Source: Epiperipatus broadwayi
Taxonomy: Eukaryota; Onychophora; Udeonychophora; Euonychophora; Peripatidae
Assembly (NCBI GenBank): GCA_028023455.1
Contig: JAQFVV010012536.1
Location: forward strand, 1,816,001 to 1,880,000
Reading direction: 5' to 3'
Length of the DNA stretch: 64,000 nt
Shown here: positions 10,455 through 22,519 of the stretch, piece by piece
How the letters are laid out: each line of letters starts with the position of its first letter
How positions within the stretch are numbered: the stretch's first letter is position 1
Program-made: the position numbers and the translations under genes
The notes under the pieces: generated by a model
What the model was told of the DNA's origin: nothing
Seen by the model: only the letters and a program-made list of their open reading frames with translations
Databases searched by the model: none

Positions 10455-13400
10455 TAATATAAATATGTATTTGTAATTATTAAATTAATATAAAAGATAT
10501 GTATTTGTAACTATAATTTGTAACTATTTTAATATGTCACATTTGTAACCATAATAAATATTTAGATAGGGGAAATTATTAATTATTAGATATATGCCTA
10601 TCCAATCTGTACCATTTGTAACTATATTAATTCATCATAGCATAGATAAAGAAATTATAGAATCACTGTGCCACTTGAAAATATCAGCATTAAAGATTCT
10701 TGGTATTTATTTATATATTGGGGCAGTCATCTGAACAATAAAACATACTGGCCATTGTCATCTAATAAAAATAATATTAAATATAGCAACTGAATAAAAG
10801 TACCCACTGTGAGATTCCTGGAGTGCCTTATGCTTATCTCCAATACTAGGTTCTTCTAACAAAGAATCCTTCCTATTCTTCTTTCCAAATATATAAGACC
10901 ATTCATGGTCATATGCACACACGGGTGCTATTCATGACAACTTATAAAAAAATATATTTTATAAAACTAATATTATGAAGTTGGAAAGGGATGATATCAC
11001 TCTTTATTCAGTTTAGCTAAGTACATGTGTTTTCCCATGAGCGCCACTAGATTGTTTTCAATCTAGATAAGTATCTATTTATAGTGTACTTGAGTTCAAA
11101 CTCATTCAGTACATATTTATTACACATGACTTGGATGACTATTGAACAAAAATGACATTCTTACATTTTATCTATATTGATAAAATTACAAGATCCCAAT
11201 ATTACCAAAGTTTATACTATAGATCAAAGATTCTTATAGACATTGCTAGCTCATTAGCGTATATTGATGAACAGACATGTATAATCCTATTAATGGCTTC
11301 CAAACAAGCATGTGAAGACCATTATTGATATTGATGGCCATTTAACTAGATTATTTATCACAATAAAGGTAATAATGATGATGATGATAATAATATCATA
11401 ATAATGATAATAATAGTGATATCATAATAATGATTATAATAGTGATGATGATACCAGCCATGGCTTATCAATAAACTCACAACAATAAATTCATCTTTAT
11501 AAACTTATAGGCATCTATTAAAATTATCCTATTTCATACTGGGATTTAATAATACTAATGGTGATGATTGATCATCATGAATCTCTTTGCATAATATTCA
11601 ATTTTCTATAAACCCCTATTTACTAAAATATATTCATTACGCTAAACATTAAATTTAATGATTATAATTTATTAATGATGATTGATGGCGATCATAACTT
11701 TTATATAGTATTATTTGAAACATTTTTAACTAATAACATGATATCCATCTTTGATGAGGATGATCTAAATTCATGGACACAACACAATTTTAGCTTTCTA
11801 TGTTGAACTATAATTATCAAAATTTGGTTATTCTCAAGCATAATCCTTAAATACTTAAATATCAACATTCTAGTTTACCTATTATTTTGCGGACGCTTAA
11901 TATTTGCAAGTGATTGCTCAATATATACGAATGGTAATACTTAATAACTGCGAGCAATGATGATGAATTAAAATGATAGAATTAAGACAAAAAAAAAACA
12001 AAACACAATATTCTTAATAATAACTCGGAAACCAATTAAGATATATAATTATATTTTATTAACACTACTACTCTTTCTTTCCTTCTTTAAAGTCAAATCG
12101 ACAATTAAATAAATGGCTTATTAATATAAAAATTTATATAAGTATAAGCAAATAAACTTAATATATAGGTTTGTCACTTTTCTTGATATCTCAAAATAAG
12201 CTGACTTAAATCAATATTAGAAAAAAAAATACATATTCTATAAATGCTTATTTAAGACTTTTCTTACTTATCATATCATAAAATAAATTTCAGGTGTAAC
12301 TTGTATATGTTATTTCATTTCCATTCAAATGTAATGCCCTACTTTTCAATTTACCATTTTAAACTAATCATATATAACCTATTCTTTGATGTGTTTGGAT
12401 AAGCAGTTACACATTCACGCATTCGGTAATGTTAACATATATGTTTAAAATGTATACCCATAAATTACATATATAAAAATATCTTTTTCTTTTGCAACCT
12501 TATAGCGAAAGAAAATAAAATACATATATTAATTTTTAATATGCAACAAGATAAAATAAAAATAAAAAACATTATAAATGCATATATCTATAGGTTGCTC
12601 ATTATCATTAACAACTGAAGAACAATTAAAAAAAAAACATTTCAACATTACAATATATAATAAAAAAAAAAAAAAAAAAATAATGAAAAATTTAAGTTTA
12701 AAGATTTAAACTATGTTTGTGCTATGTTGTGAGATATTGCAAATAACTATAGATAAACAAGTCTTTAATGTTTCTGTATCAAAAAAGAAAATTGCTTTGA
12801 CCAGTAAATTAAGGTTTACTTTTAATAAGTAAAAGAATAAAATCGGTTAAAGAAAGTTCATATTTACCCGTCTACTTTTTACTTCTTATTAATGTCCTGA
12901 ATTTGAATTTTCAGACTGCTTTTCTTTGCTCACCAACAACAACAACAACAAAAAAGAAAGTTATTGCAGATACTTTTAAGATAATGCTGAATCAATTGAC
13001 TTTGCTTGTTTCTTCAATTCCATTATTATTCACTGTTGATTGGCTTCCTTCTACCATTTAAAAAAAAGTTATTATAAGTACTTTGAATAAGTAGGTACCG
13101 GTGGATTTGCTTGTCTCTCTCCTTTAAAAAAAATAATTGCTGTTGACACTTTAGATGATTGAGGTAAATCAACAAAAATTTGATTTATGGCTTCAAACTT
13201 GGTTCTACATGGCTGTTATAAATTTTCTTTTCCTCCTATTTCCTCTTCTCCATTCATTCGAAGGTAATGAGCTTTTAATAAGCCAGGAACTAGAAACAAA
13301 GCATTCCATATAGCTTGTGTGGTTGGCTTCAAAATCTATCATTTTGTTGGTTATTACTGGATACATGACTTCATAGACAGATCAGCGATTTTGACTCATT

Positions 13401-14391
13401 CTGTATTAACCAGGAAGCAGAAAAAAATGGTTTAGCAATGCAGAGGCATAGTATTATGCATAACCAAATATGTTAATATCATTTTTATAATTATTACTAA
13501 CTTCTAATAAATTCAATCTTGTTCCATTTCTCTCCTCTTCTTTAATATTGCTGGAAATTGCTTTATATAAACGCACATTTCATTTGCTCTTTTTTTTTCA
13601 ACTTTCAAAGAGTGAGAAAAAAAAAATTAAAGCGTTCACTCTCTTTTAAAAAAAAAAATCAGAGCTTACATTTCTGCTTAAGAATAATAACAAGGAAGGA
13701 CCGACTGAGTTGAGTCTCAAAATAATAATAATAATTTGAGTGACTCTCACTCTAAAAAAATTAATGACTAACTCATCATCTCTCTAAAAAAATTTAAGAC
13801 TAACTGATCATCTCTTTAAAAAAATTTAAGACTAACTGATTAAAAAAAATTGTTTCAATCATTTATATCGCGAATTTCAACCAAAGAAAAAAAAAACATC
13901 TGGAAATCTTTATCTTAAAAAAAAAATCAAAGCTTCACAAGTTTGACGTCGGTCACAATCAATAAAGACTTAAAATTGATCGCTATCGTTATCTACATCA
14001 AAGCACCTCTTTTGTAAAAATAATCTTAAGATACAGATAACAACAAACCTGGAATCTATAGCCATCAGGAATAAGTGTAAAAGCATCTTTGTGTTTGTAC
14101 AGATGTATTCATTGTTTCACACGTGTACATTTTTTTTATCTCCTAATCTAACAATCTTAATTGCCTTATTTCACACTCTTCTGATTTACTCTATTTTAAC
14201 AAAATGAAAGTTAAATAAATTTAACACATTTTATTTAATAAATAGCTGAAATACACAGGCTTATATATACCTGCGTCTATATATGTAATAGACAGGGTAT
14301 GAGCACAGACTTTCACATGACCCACCACTCTCCACACTATCTCATAACACTGATACACCTGAACACACATATGTTGAAAAGATAAATAATC

Positions 14392-14435
14392 ACCAATATA
14401 CGTATTTCATGCTAAACCAGCAATCATCAGTTGGT
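14392..14435 (-). ncRNA. Type I hammerhead ribozyme motif (family B), inverted unit
   Basis: On the minus strand: stem I ACCAA; CTGATGA (14424-14430); stem II with a GCTG/TAGC-type helix and one terminal mismatch; GAAA (14405-14408); palindromic stem III ATACGTAT; triplet ATA; stem I return TTGGT (14392-14396). Identical in layout to the two plus-strand copies in the same insertion. Confidence 0.65.
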
Positions 14436-15172
14436 CCAGATTACCATCTCTACACATATATGCTACAAGTGCTCAGATATATATTAAGATAGCAAATTCT
14501 CCTACTTTAATGGACAGGCTTCAATCTACTCCACACTCCAACTCTTCAACCGTCCATCCAATTGAAAATCTGATGATGGAACGCTCAAAGGCCACCCTGA
14601 GGCCGAGATTATTGTCACACCCATGTTGACCTAAAGTCAATCTGACCCCTCATGTACAGGACATAATCCATTAAATACATATACAAGGGATAGGCAGACA
14701 TACTGCTAATGATTGCTGGTATTAGCTGAAATACGTATATTGGTGATTATTTATCTTTTCAATATATGTGTGTTCAGGTGTATCAGTGTTATGAGATAGT
14801 GTGGAGAGTGGTGGGTCATGTGAAAGTCTGTGCTCATACCCTGTCTATTACATATATAGACACAGGTATATATAAGCCTGTGTATTTCAGCTATTACATA
14901 TTAGAGATGTCTGCCTATCCCTTGTATATGTATTTAATGGATTATGTCCTGTACATGAGGGGTCAGATTGACTTTAGGTCAACATGGGTGTGACAATAAT
15001 CTCGGCCTCAGGGTGGCCTTTGAGCGTTCCATCATCAGATTTTCAATTGGATGGACGGTTGAAGAGTTGGAGTGTGGAGTAGATTGAAGCCTGTCCATTA
15101 AAGTAGGAGAATTTGCTATCTTAATATATATCTGAGCACTTGTAGCATATATGTGTAGAGATGGTAATCTGG

Positions 15173-15216
15173 ACCAACTGATGATTGCTGGTTTAGCATG
15201 AAATACGTATATTGGT
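15173..15216 (+). ncRNA. Type I hammerhead ribozyme motif (family B)
   Basis: ACCAA (15173-15177), CTGATGA (15178-15184), stem II TGCTG/TAGCA closed by a T.T mismatch, GAAA (15200-15203), stem III ATA-CG-TAT, cleavage triplet ATA ending at 15211, return strand TTGGT (15212-15216). Stem I is 5 bp and touches the core on both sides, as required. Confidence 0.65.
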
Positions 15217-15644
15217 GATTATTTATCTTTTCAACATATGTGTGTTCAGGTGTATCAGTGTTATGAGATAGTGTGGAGAGTGGTGGGTCATGTGAAAGTC
15301 TGTGCTCATACCCTGTCTATTACATATATAGACACAGGTATATATAAGCCTGTGTATTTCAGCTATTACATATTAGAGATGTCTGCCTATCCCTTGTATA
15401 TGTATTTAATGGATTATGTCCTGTACATGAGGGGTCAGATTGACTTTAGGTCAACATGGGTGTGACAATAATCTCGGCCTCAGGGTGGCCTTTGAGCGTT
15501 CCATCATCAGATTTTCAATTGGATGGACGGTTGAAGAGTTGGAGTGTGGAGTAGATTGAAGCCTGTCCATTAAAGTAGGAGAATTTGCTATCTTAATATA
15601 TATCTGAGCACTTGTAGCATATATGTGTAGAGATGGTAATCTGG

Positions 15645-15688
15645 ACCAACTGATGATTGCTGGTTTAGCATGAAATACGTATATTGGT
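15645..15688 (+). ncRNA. Type I hammerhead ribozyme motif (family B), tandem copy
   Basis: Exact positional repeat of the 15173 motif, 472 bases downstream, with the same core, stems and ATA triplet. Cleavage at both sites in one transcript would release a 472-nt monomer with 2',3'-cyclic phosphate and 5'-hydroxyl ends, the form that host ligase can circularise; this is the family expectation, not seen here. Confidence 0.65.
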
Positions 15689-15931
15689 GATTATTTATCT
15701 TTTCAATATATGTGTGTTCAGGTGTATCAGTGTTATGAGATAGTGTGGAGAGTGGTGGGTCATGTGAAAGTCTGTGCTCATACCCTGTCTATTATTTAAT
15801 AAAAAAAATATTATATAATAAATCACAAAACTGCTTATTCATAATAATAAATCTATACATATAAATCTCTGTATGTATAAAAGAAAAAAAAAATTTTTTT
15901 TAAATAATTGAATACTATATATATATCTACA

Positions 15932-16144
15932 ATATATATATATATATATAAAATAAAAAATAGAAATAAGATCATATCCATGCAAACAGAGATAATCTTT
16001 GATCTTGCCAAGAATTGATCAAATACTATTATTAATTGATAATCCCTGAGGCTAAACCAGTTTTTACATTTACCTATAATAACTTTTTATTGAAGTTTTT
16101 TGATGCAGTAAGAGAGGTCCTCTCCTTAGATGGATGTTAATATA
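15932..16144. other. Flank of LTR element, (AT)n then non-coding
   Basis: (AT)n microsatellite 15932-15950 continues the target of the LTR insertion. The remainder has no recognisable feature. Confidence 0.5.
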
Positions 16145-16285
16145 GATGAAAGAATAACATTTTTCTTGACATTCTGAAAGTAATATTTTAAATTGCTCTG
16201 GAAATATTAAATTCAGCATATATAACTATCTGGTGATGTTTAAAATATTATTTGCAAAATGTCAAGAAAGATGTTATTGTTTTAC
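16145..16285. repeat. Hairpin repeat (MITE-like)
   Basis: Left arm ATAACATTTTTCTTGACATT (16152 onward) is matched in reverse by a right arm AATGTCAAGAAAGATGTTAT ending near 16280, with TTTTAAA/TTTAAAA continuing the pairing inward. The loop is about 50 bases. There is no coding capacity. Confidence 0.6.
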
Positions 16286-16559
16286 ATTCTCACACCTGTA
16301 ATAAAATCCATATAAGCAATTGGGTTTGAAGTAAAAATAGACCTGTTTTACTTCAACAAAAAATTCCATCAAATGAGCTATTATAGTAAAAGAGAAAACT
16401 GGATTAGCTTCAGGAATTGTCAGTTAGTAATAACTGATCATTTCTTGGCCATCAAAGGTTAAAGTTTATATCTGTTTATATGGATACAATCTCATTTCTA
16501 TTCTTTATTATAATAACAATCCATAGAAATATTTAATTTAATATATATAATACTTTTAT

Positions 16560-16790
16560 TTACAAGTATCAAATTATCTGAACTTGCTGCATTGACACTA
16601 ATCATTTCACATATATACATTAATGATTATTGTTAATTATTTGTTAAAATAGATATTATCCCTAGCCCAGATATAAAGTTTAAATTTCATTAAAAAAATT
16701 ATATATCTACTTTTAATTAAACTTAAATACATGAAATAACTCAAACTGATCTCTGTTTTTTTTTTCATGTGTAATATCTTTTTTTAATAT
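16560..16790. repeat. Diverged arm of family B repeats
   Basis: Sequence with ACACTAATCATTTC, TACATTAATGATTATT, GATATTATCCCTAGC and CATGTGTAATATC parallels the direct repeats at 22615-22850 and 23030-23260, without the ribozyme module. I treat it as an old partial copy. Confidence 0.4.
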
Positions 16791-17352
16791 TCTTAAAACA
16801 TGCATTCTGACATATATTCATGAAACATATATATTGAAATGGTTATTTTAGAGTGACTTTGCACATAATTTTATATTTATAAAATAAATTAAATTCCTAA
16901 TTAAAGAAAGGGAAACTAAGCAAATAATTAGCATAATAAATTAAAAAGAGGTGAAGACAGAATTTGGTAATAAAAAAGTTTACTGTTTGTTTAATTAATA
17001 ACTTGCCATAAGCAGATCTTTTATTATTATCTTGAATATTTCTGTTAATAAATATGAAAGGTAAACACTTCAATTTCTTACAAATTATGCAACATAAACA
17101 TTTCAAATAAGAATATATAAAGTTAGTGTGTGTGGATATATATGCATGCAGTTTCAATAGTTATCTGGTTTAGTTAATAAACTATAATTAGAAGTATACC
17201 AACAAATTAATAGAAAGTATATGTATTTTAATTTTAAATAGATAAAATAATTACAATAAGAATATATAAAAAAAATGTTAAAAATAACTAAGTCATTTGT
17301 TTCATGAAATAAAGCAGTCACTCTGAGAACAACAGTATTCTCATACCAATAA

Positions 17353-17582
17353 AACATCACATGACCACTATTTCCTATGCTTACACAAGCTGTTTATAAC
17401 AATAGAAAAACCTCCATACAGTTGTGCCACCCAGTGCAAGCTATAGTGATCAATGGATGATAGAGAATTTTCCTGTGGATATTGGATGAGGAGGCATTAG
17501 ATAGGGATTTTATGCACAAACCTTCTGGCATTCATTAATTACTATGGCTTTCACTTGGTGGCACTACTGTATGAAGAGTTTG
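17353..17582. repeat. Foldback repeat family D, hairpin copy
   Basis: Outer end AACATCACATGACCACTATT, then CTCCATACAGTTGTGCCAC with its inverse GTGGCACTACTGTATGAAGAG near 17560-17580. The interior keeps ATATTGGATGAGGAGGCATTAGATAGGG but lacks the ribozyme core. Confidence 0.65.
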
Positions 17583-18184
17583 TAACTGGAGCAGAGTATA
17601 GAAAAACTTGGGGGGTGGAGTGGAAAGGAAAGGTAAAGTGGCTAACAGGTTTCTCTGGACATAGTTTCTGAGAGATTCCTGACTTTGTATAAGGAGAAGT
17701 CACAGTGCATCACATCACATCAACTATTATAAACAACAGTATTGTTAAATTTACTACAAGTGTTCTACCCTAGCTAGGAAACTATTTGAAAAAACTTTAG
17801 TCTAAATTAGTAAGTATGCAATTTACCATGCACACAAGAGTTATTTGAATATTTGAGTGTACTGCCAAAGCAACTGTCTCTTACCATTGTTCAGAGTGTT
17901 TGTTTCAATGAAGTGCATTTTATGTATACTTGTTTTGTGTGTTGTATATACACATTATAATTAACATCTTTAACTTGTCTATTAATATAAGAGCAAATGA
18001 TGTATTTCTTATCAATAACTTTTACAATTCTTTTTATTTTTCAGTCAAACTTTATTATTTTAGAAACCCTAATTATAGCCTCAGTGGATAACTTTATTAT
18101 TAAATAAAAACATGGTCCTGAATAAAAGATTAATGATGTACCAAGAAACAGTGGAAGTAGTAGTAATAACATCTCAGGAATTAT

Positions 18185-18440
18185 GTCTCATATAATACTA
18201 AATTGTCCAAGCACTTTACTACTGTTACACAGTGATTTATTTACCACCCTTTCATACAATTTACAGTTTCGATTGCCTCAGCAATCTTCTTCAGAACTTT
18301 ATATCTCCTAACCGGTTAGGAGATATAAAGTTCTGAAGAAGATTGCTGAGGTGATTGAAACTGTAAACTGTAAAAAAGTGTGGTAAATAAAGCATTGTGT
18401 AACAGTAGTAAAGTGCTTGGACAATTTAGTATTATATGGT
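18185..18440. repeat. Long palindrome with hammerhead-like modules (family E)
   Basis: Two arms of about 124 bases (18189-18312 and 18313-18437) meet head to head at CCTAACCGGTTAGG. The outer parts read ATAATACTAAATTGTCC..CACTTTACTACTGTTACACA on both arms. Each arm has a CTGAAGA..GAAAC module pointing away from the centre: minus 18267-18294 and plus 18333-18360. In the left arm stem II is a perfect GATTGC/GCAATC with loop TGAG, preceded by one extra A. It is MITE-like in shape, and its ribozyme-like core resembles that at the Penelope-like end (39847). Confidence 0.7.
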
Positions 18441-18654
18441 ATACATTTGGCAATGCAATAAGAAAGAGTAGTTATTATTATTAAATATGTCTCACACAGA
18501 AGGCAAACCCATACATAGTAAAACAAGGAAAGTCAATAGACAATGATCAGATAATATTTAAGTTTTACATAGAACAGTGAGGAAGAATATCACAGCCAAT
18601 GGTGTCTTGTATGTTGAGAAAAACTTTCCAATAGCAAAGTGATTCCTTATATAT

Positions 18655-18760
18655 TGAAACAAAGCAAAACTCTCCATACAGTAGTGCCACCTAGTGCCAA
18701 CCAGAGTAATCAATTATGTGCTAGTATAAGAGATAGTGATCGTGTGATGATATATATTGA
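18655..18760. repeat. Foldback repeat family D, short copy
   Basis: AAAACTCTCCATACAGTAG followed by TGCCACCTAGTGCCAACC and GTGCTAGTATAAGAGATAG; only the two ends remain, the middle is deleted. Confidence 0.6.
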
Positions 18761-19393
18761 AACATGATTTTCTTCAAAAACTAAAGATTATTTCAAAAAA
18801 TTATTGGATATTCAAGTTAAAAATAAGTTGAATAAACCTGTTATTCTAATAGGACACAACTTGGGTCATATAACAGAATTGAATTAATTGCTGTAATAAT
18901 AAAACCATAGATTATATCAGGGGATCTTATTTTACCAGCAGGTTGTGAAATAGTAAACATTATTTTTGGCAATAAAATAAATAAGGAAATTATGAAAATT
19001 TTGTCACTTGGGTAATGCAATAAGAATTTAAAATGTATCAGATGCTATTGAAAGTGAAGTTATTAATAAATTTTCCAAATGAGATTTTGGTGTACCAATT
19101 GGCTAGTCCTCAGACAATAATGAGAAAGCTCATATAGTAGGATTCATTCTTTTTATTGTTAAAAATGGAATATTGAATAAATTTTTATATTGCAGAAGTC
19201 TTGCAGAATTTCATGTTAACAGGACAAGGTTATTTTTGATTCTATTATGTTATATTTAAAAAACTTTGAAACTGTGTGATTGAGCTCCTTCAATAGGGGT
19301 CTAAAGTATTTGTTATCCTTGGAAAGACATACTCTTTCTTGCACAGAAAATTCCTAGTTTTAAAAACATTACCAGCACTCTTAAAATTACACC

Positions 19394-19488
19394 AGAAAGA
19401 AAGAAAGAATGAAGGAAAGAAAGAAGGCAAAAGAGAAGGAAGAAAGGAAAGAAAGAGAGAAAGATAGTAAGACAGAAAGGAAAAAAAT
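19394..19488 (+). repeat. GAAA/GAAG purine microsatellite
   Basis: Imperfect GAAA, GAAG and GGAA repeats over about 95 bases on one strand; no other role is evident. Confidence 0.8.
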
Positions 19489-20400
19489 ATTGTTATGTGA
19501 ATTCAGTATGTCATTATTAGCCACATGTTTGTACGTAATGTTAAGCTATGATGTTTAAGCAGTCATTTGGTTACAATACATGCTTTATAAGAATATATGA
19601 TATTCAAAAGTAAATTGTATCCAAGAGATGTGGCAAATTCTGAAGACAATATTGATGTAGTTGTGTTAAAAGTATTTACACCATAGCAATATCATTTGTG
19701 ATGACTATTTATAAATCTTTTGCCAAACCATATATTGAAGATTTTAATTAATTAATGCTGAAAACATTTTTGATTATATTTTTTATCAATATACATCTAT
19801 CTGTTGTTTGAAGAGAACAATTGTTATACTTTATATTTTTATACTTCTTGGTTTAATAAATTCTAAATCATAACTAAAAATAAATAAAAACTCATGTATT
19901 TTAAGATATAAATGTAAATTTAGTGTTTTACTTTTTTCTTTTTTTTTACATTTCAGAACATCTTAGTAATGGATATATTCTCAGATGTGCTACAATTTTT
20001 TTACCACGTTTTCTGAAGAATTAAAAACATAACTTTAAAATAACATTAAATATTTATGGAAACTTAATACTAATCTTTGATAATCAAGGAATACTGTGTT
20101 GTTCTGAATTTTAGAATTTAAGAATGAACTGTTGGCTTTTTTCCAATTTAAAGGTATAGATGTTTTTGTAAAATGTCATGAAATGGTCATTTAATATGTG
20201 ATAAATTTGTGACTGTTTCAGAAAAATTCTCTTTGGAAGTGTCACATAACAAAAATATTATATATATATAGTAGATATGTCTTCTTTTTTTCACTATAAA
20301 AATATTTGAAAAAATTATTTTCATTATAATAGAAGATTTAACGTCATTGGAAAAAAGTTTGCTAATTGTTTTTCATTCTTAAATTAAAAAATTATGATAG
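19489..20400. other. Non-coding AT-rich sequence
   Basis: I see no gene, RNA or recognisable repeat family up to the assembly gap. Confidence 0.5.
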
Positions 20401-20456
20401 ATATAAAATCCATTTGACACTGTTAATTATATAAAATCCATTTGACACTGTTAATT
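20401..20456 (+). repeat. 28-bp exact tandem duplication at gap edge
   Basis: 20401-20428 is repeated exactly at 20429-20456, immediately before the run of N. The true locus may continue as a tandem array that the assembler could not cross, or the duplication may be an assembly artefact. Confidence 0.8.
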
Positions 20457-20956
20457 NNNNNNNNNNNNNNNNNNNNNNNNNNNNNNNNNNNNNNNNNNNN
20501 NNNNNNNNNNNNNNNNNNNNNNNNNNNNNNNNNNNNNNNNNNNNNNNNNNNNNNNNNNNNNNNNNNNNNNNNNNNNNNNNNNNNNNNNNNNNNNNNNNNN
20601 NNNNNNNNNNNNNNNNNNNNNNNNNNNNNNNNNNNNNNNNNNNNNNNNNNNNNNNNNNNNNNNNNNNNNNNNNNNNNNNNNNNNNNNNNNNNNNNNNNNN
20701 NNNNNNNNNNNNNNNNNNNNNNNNNNNNNNNNNNNNNNNNNNNNNNNNNNNNNNNNNNNNNNNNNNNNNNNNNNNNNNNNNNNNNNNNNNNNNNNNNNNN
20801 NNNNNNNNNNNNNNNNNNNNNNNNNNNNNNNNNNNNNNNNNNNNNNNNNNNNNNNNNNNNNNNNNNNNNNNNNNNNNNNNNNNNNNNNNNNNNNNNNNNN
20901 NNNNNNNNNNNNNNNNNNNNNNNNNNNNNNNNNNNNNNNNNNNNNNNNNNNNNNNN
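20457..20956. other. Assembly gap (500 N)
   Basis: Exactly 500 unknown bases; a round number suggests a scaffold gap of unknown size. Open frames that cross it are meaningless. Confidence 0.98.
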
Positions 20957-21419
20957 CATGAGAAAAAAATTTAAATGATAGTATGTTTGTTTGCACTTAA
21001 CAACTCAACAAATATTGCACCAATCTTATGAATCTTGCACAAATTTCTTTCCTTTTTTTCCAACTTGTTTTTAAAACTTTGCAATTTGTAACATAAAGAG
21101 TCAAAATTGTAACTATTTTTAAATGACTTCAGTATAAAATGCAAAGAATGAGCAGCATGGATTAAAAGATTATAACCAGTAAATTTTTGAAGCAGATATA
21201 ACATATATTGTGGACTGTGTAATTAAATACATACTATAGAAATGGAGAAATGATAGTTTTTGTAATGCAAGATAACATTTATCTGTAAAATGTATTTTAA
21301 ATTATTAAATTTCATGTGTACCACTTACTGAACTTCTCACTAAATGTGGAACAATTTCACAAATATTAAAATTTCAAAGAATTTTAAAAAATTATTATAT
21401 CACATGAGAAATATATTTA

Positions 21420-22052
21420 TAAGATCTTTCCATTGGACCTCGTTGTATAAATTGGAAGATTTTGTGAGTATTGATGTAATAAGAAATGTGGACTTAATCA
21501 GTGAAGTACTCTGAATAGCTTCACGCTCTCACATCTAACCGCTTCAGCTTCACCTATTTTTATAGATAGTAGTTTTGGAGTAAAGAAGGGTTCTTCTCTT
21601 TGCTTCCAAAACAGAAGCTTGTTGTTAAGACCTGTAGAGGTCCCTACTATCTCATTTTATGTTTACATTCTTGAGATTACAGCCTTAGTAAATATTACTT
21701 ATGTAATCAATGTGCGTTTGAATGAATTGTATAATTACAACTTTAAATTATCATAATAGATTTCTAACTATAAGATCTTTCCATTGACTCGTTGTAAATC
21801 AAAAGATTTCACGAGTATTAATGTGTAATAAGAAATGTGGACTTAATCAGTGAAGTATTGAATAGCTTCACGCTCTCAGATCTAACCACTTCAGCTTCAC
21901 CTATTTATATAGAAAGTAGGTTGAAGTAAAGAAGGGTTCCCCTCTTTTCTTCCAAAATGTAAACTTGTGGTTAAGACCTGTAGAGGTCCCTACTATCGCA
22001 TTTTTACCCACATATTCTTGAGGTTACAGCCTTAGTAAATATTACTTAAACT
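21420..22052 (+). repeat. Two direct copies of a 275-bp repeat
   Basis: Copy 1 (about 21420-21705) and copy 2 (about 21770-22050) share GATCTTTCCATTG, GAAATGTGGACTTAATCAGTG, TAGCTTCACGCTCTCA, AAGACCTGTAGAGGTCCC and TACAGCCTTAGTAAATATT. The last portion is the same as the arms of the palindrome at 40798-40990, so that palindrome is a foldback derivative of this family. It is non-coding. Confidence 0.75.
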
Positions 22053-22519
22053 AAAATCCTAAAATTTGATCAAATTGAGTACATCTGATTGTAAAAAATT
22101 GTTTTTTTGTGTGATACTGTCATTGATGAATCATGTTTCATTATTTCATTTAAATAATATATTAATATATGAGTTGAGAGAACAACTACATAATATATTG
22201 CATTCTTTTATTTTACTAACATAAGCAATGCTGCAAGTACATCTAATAATAAATATTTAAGTGATCTTAAAACAATAATATTCAGTATTATACTAACACA
22301 CAGGATTCTTTAATTCTCTTTATCCATACTGTATTTAACTTTCACTTTTATATTCATTATTTGTTTTTATATATCCATTTTTTAATTAATACTTATTTTC
22401 ATTTTTACCATTTTATAATACTGTTTTTAAATTTTATCATAGCTTTCAATTTCTTTCAGTTCTTTTTGGTTATTTGTGAATAATTTAGGTTCATTTAGTA
22501 ACCTACTTATTTAAACACA

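Larger units (their letters stand above)
14243..15791. mobile_element. Retrozyme-like insertion: inverted plus tandem 472-bp hammerhead units
   Basis: Absent from the sister LTR, and flanked by TTATTTAATAAA at 14231-14242 and 15792-15803, which occurs once at the empty site (about 7377). The left part (14243-14701) is the reverse complement of the unit. The right part holds direct copies with period 472 (14766 repeated at 15238; HHR at 15178 repeated at 15650), nearly identical. The right end is truncated within the unit. Three intact hammerhead cores lie inside: 14392-14435 (-), 15173-15216 (+) and 15645-15688 (+); a decayed one starts near 14705. The two 75-codon open frames are identical because they sit in the tandem unit; they match nothing I recognise and are not called. 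Long target duplication plus tandem ribozyme units suggests retrotransposition of a multimeric RNA. Confidence 0.75.
3583..15931 (-). mobile_element. Ty3/gypsy-type LTR retrotransposon, non-autonomous, giant LTRs
   Basis: Two long direct repeats (3583-7525 and 10436-15931, the second interrupted) both start TGTAAC and end CTACA, i.e. TG..CA. They bracket a 2.9-kb interior. The order on the minus strand is 5' LTR (high coordinates), lysine-tRNA-like primer site, 1.4-kb leader, one 408-codon ORF, polypurine tract, 3' LTR. The flanks on both sides are ATAT.., compatible with a 4-bp target duplication inside an AT microsatellite. No protease, reverse transcriptase or integrase core is present; the ORF carries only a coiled-coil N-terminus and an integrase-tail-like C-terminus. 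The LTRs differ at roughly ten substitutions plus homopolymer indels over 3.9 kb, so the insertion is young. It would depend on a full-length relative for mobilisation. Confidence 0.9.
10436..15931 (-). repeat. 5' LTR, split by a nested insertion
   Basis: Homologous to 3583-7525 along its length. Continuity breaks at 14243 and resumes at about 15792, where a 1.55-kb insertion flanked by a duplicated 12-bp target lies. Excluding the insertion it is about 3.93 kb. By convention it should hold the promoter for the minus-strand transcript, but I cannot point to a specific promoter element in such AT-rich sequence. Confidence 0.9.

Noticed and set aside
10181-10462. 93- and 66-codon frames with internally repeated sequence
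   Set aside because: They read through the 117-bp duplication of retrotransposon leader, primer site and LTR end; frames differ and no domain is seen.
3583-14230. Plain segmental duplication instead of an LTR element
   Set aside because: TG..CA ends, primer site two bases from one repeat, purine tract against the other and a Gag/Pol-type protein between them fit an LTR element.
14766-15465. Two identical 75-codon frames
   Set aside because: Identity is explained by the 472-bp tandem unit; the family B copies at 44130 and 54705 do not keep the frame.
20423-20996. Three long frames crossing the gap
   Set aside because: They consist of unknown bases.
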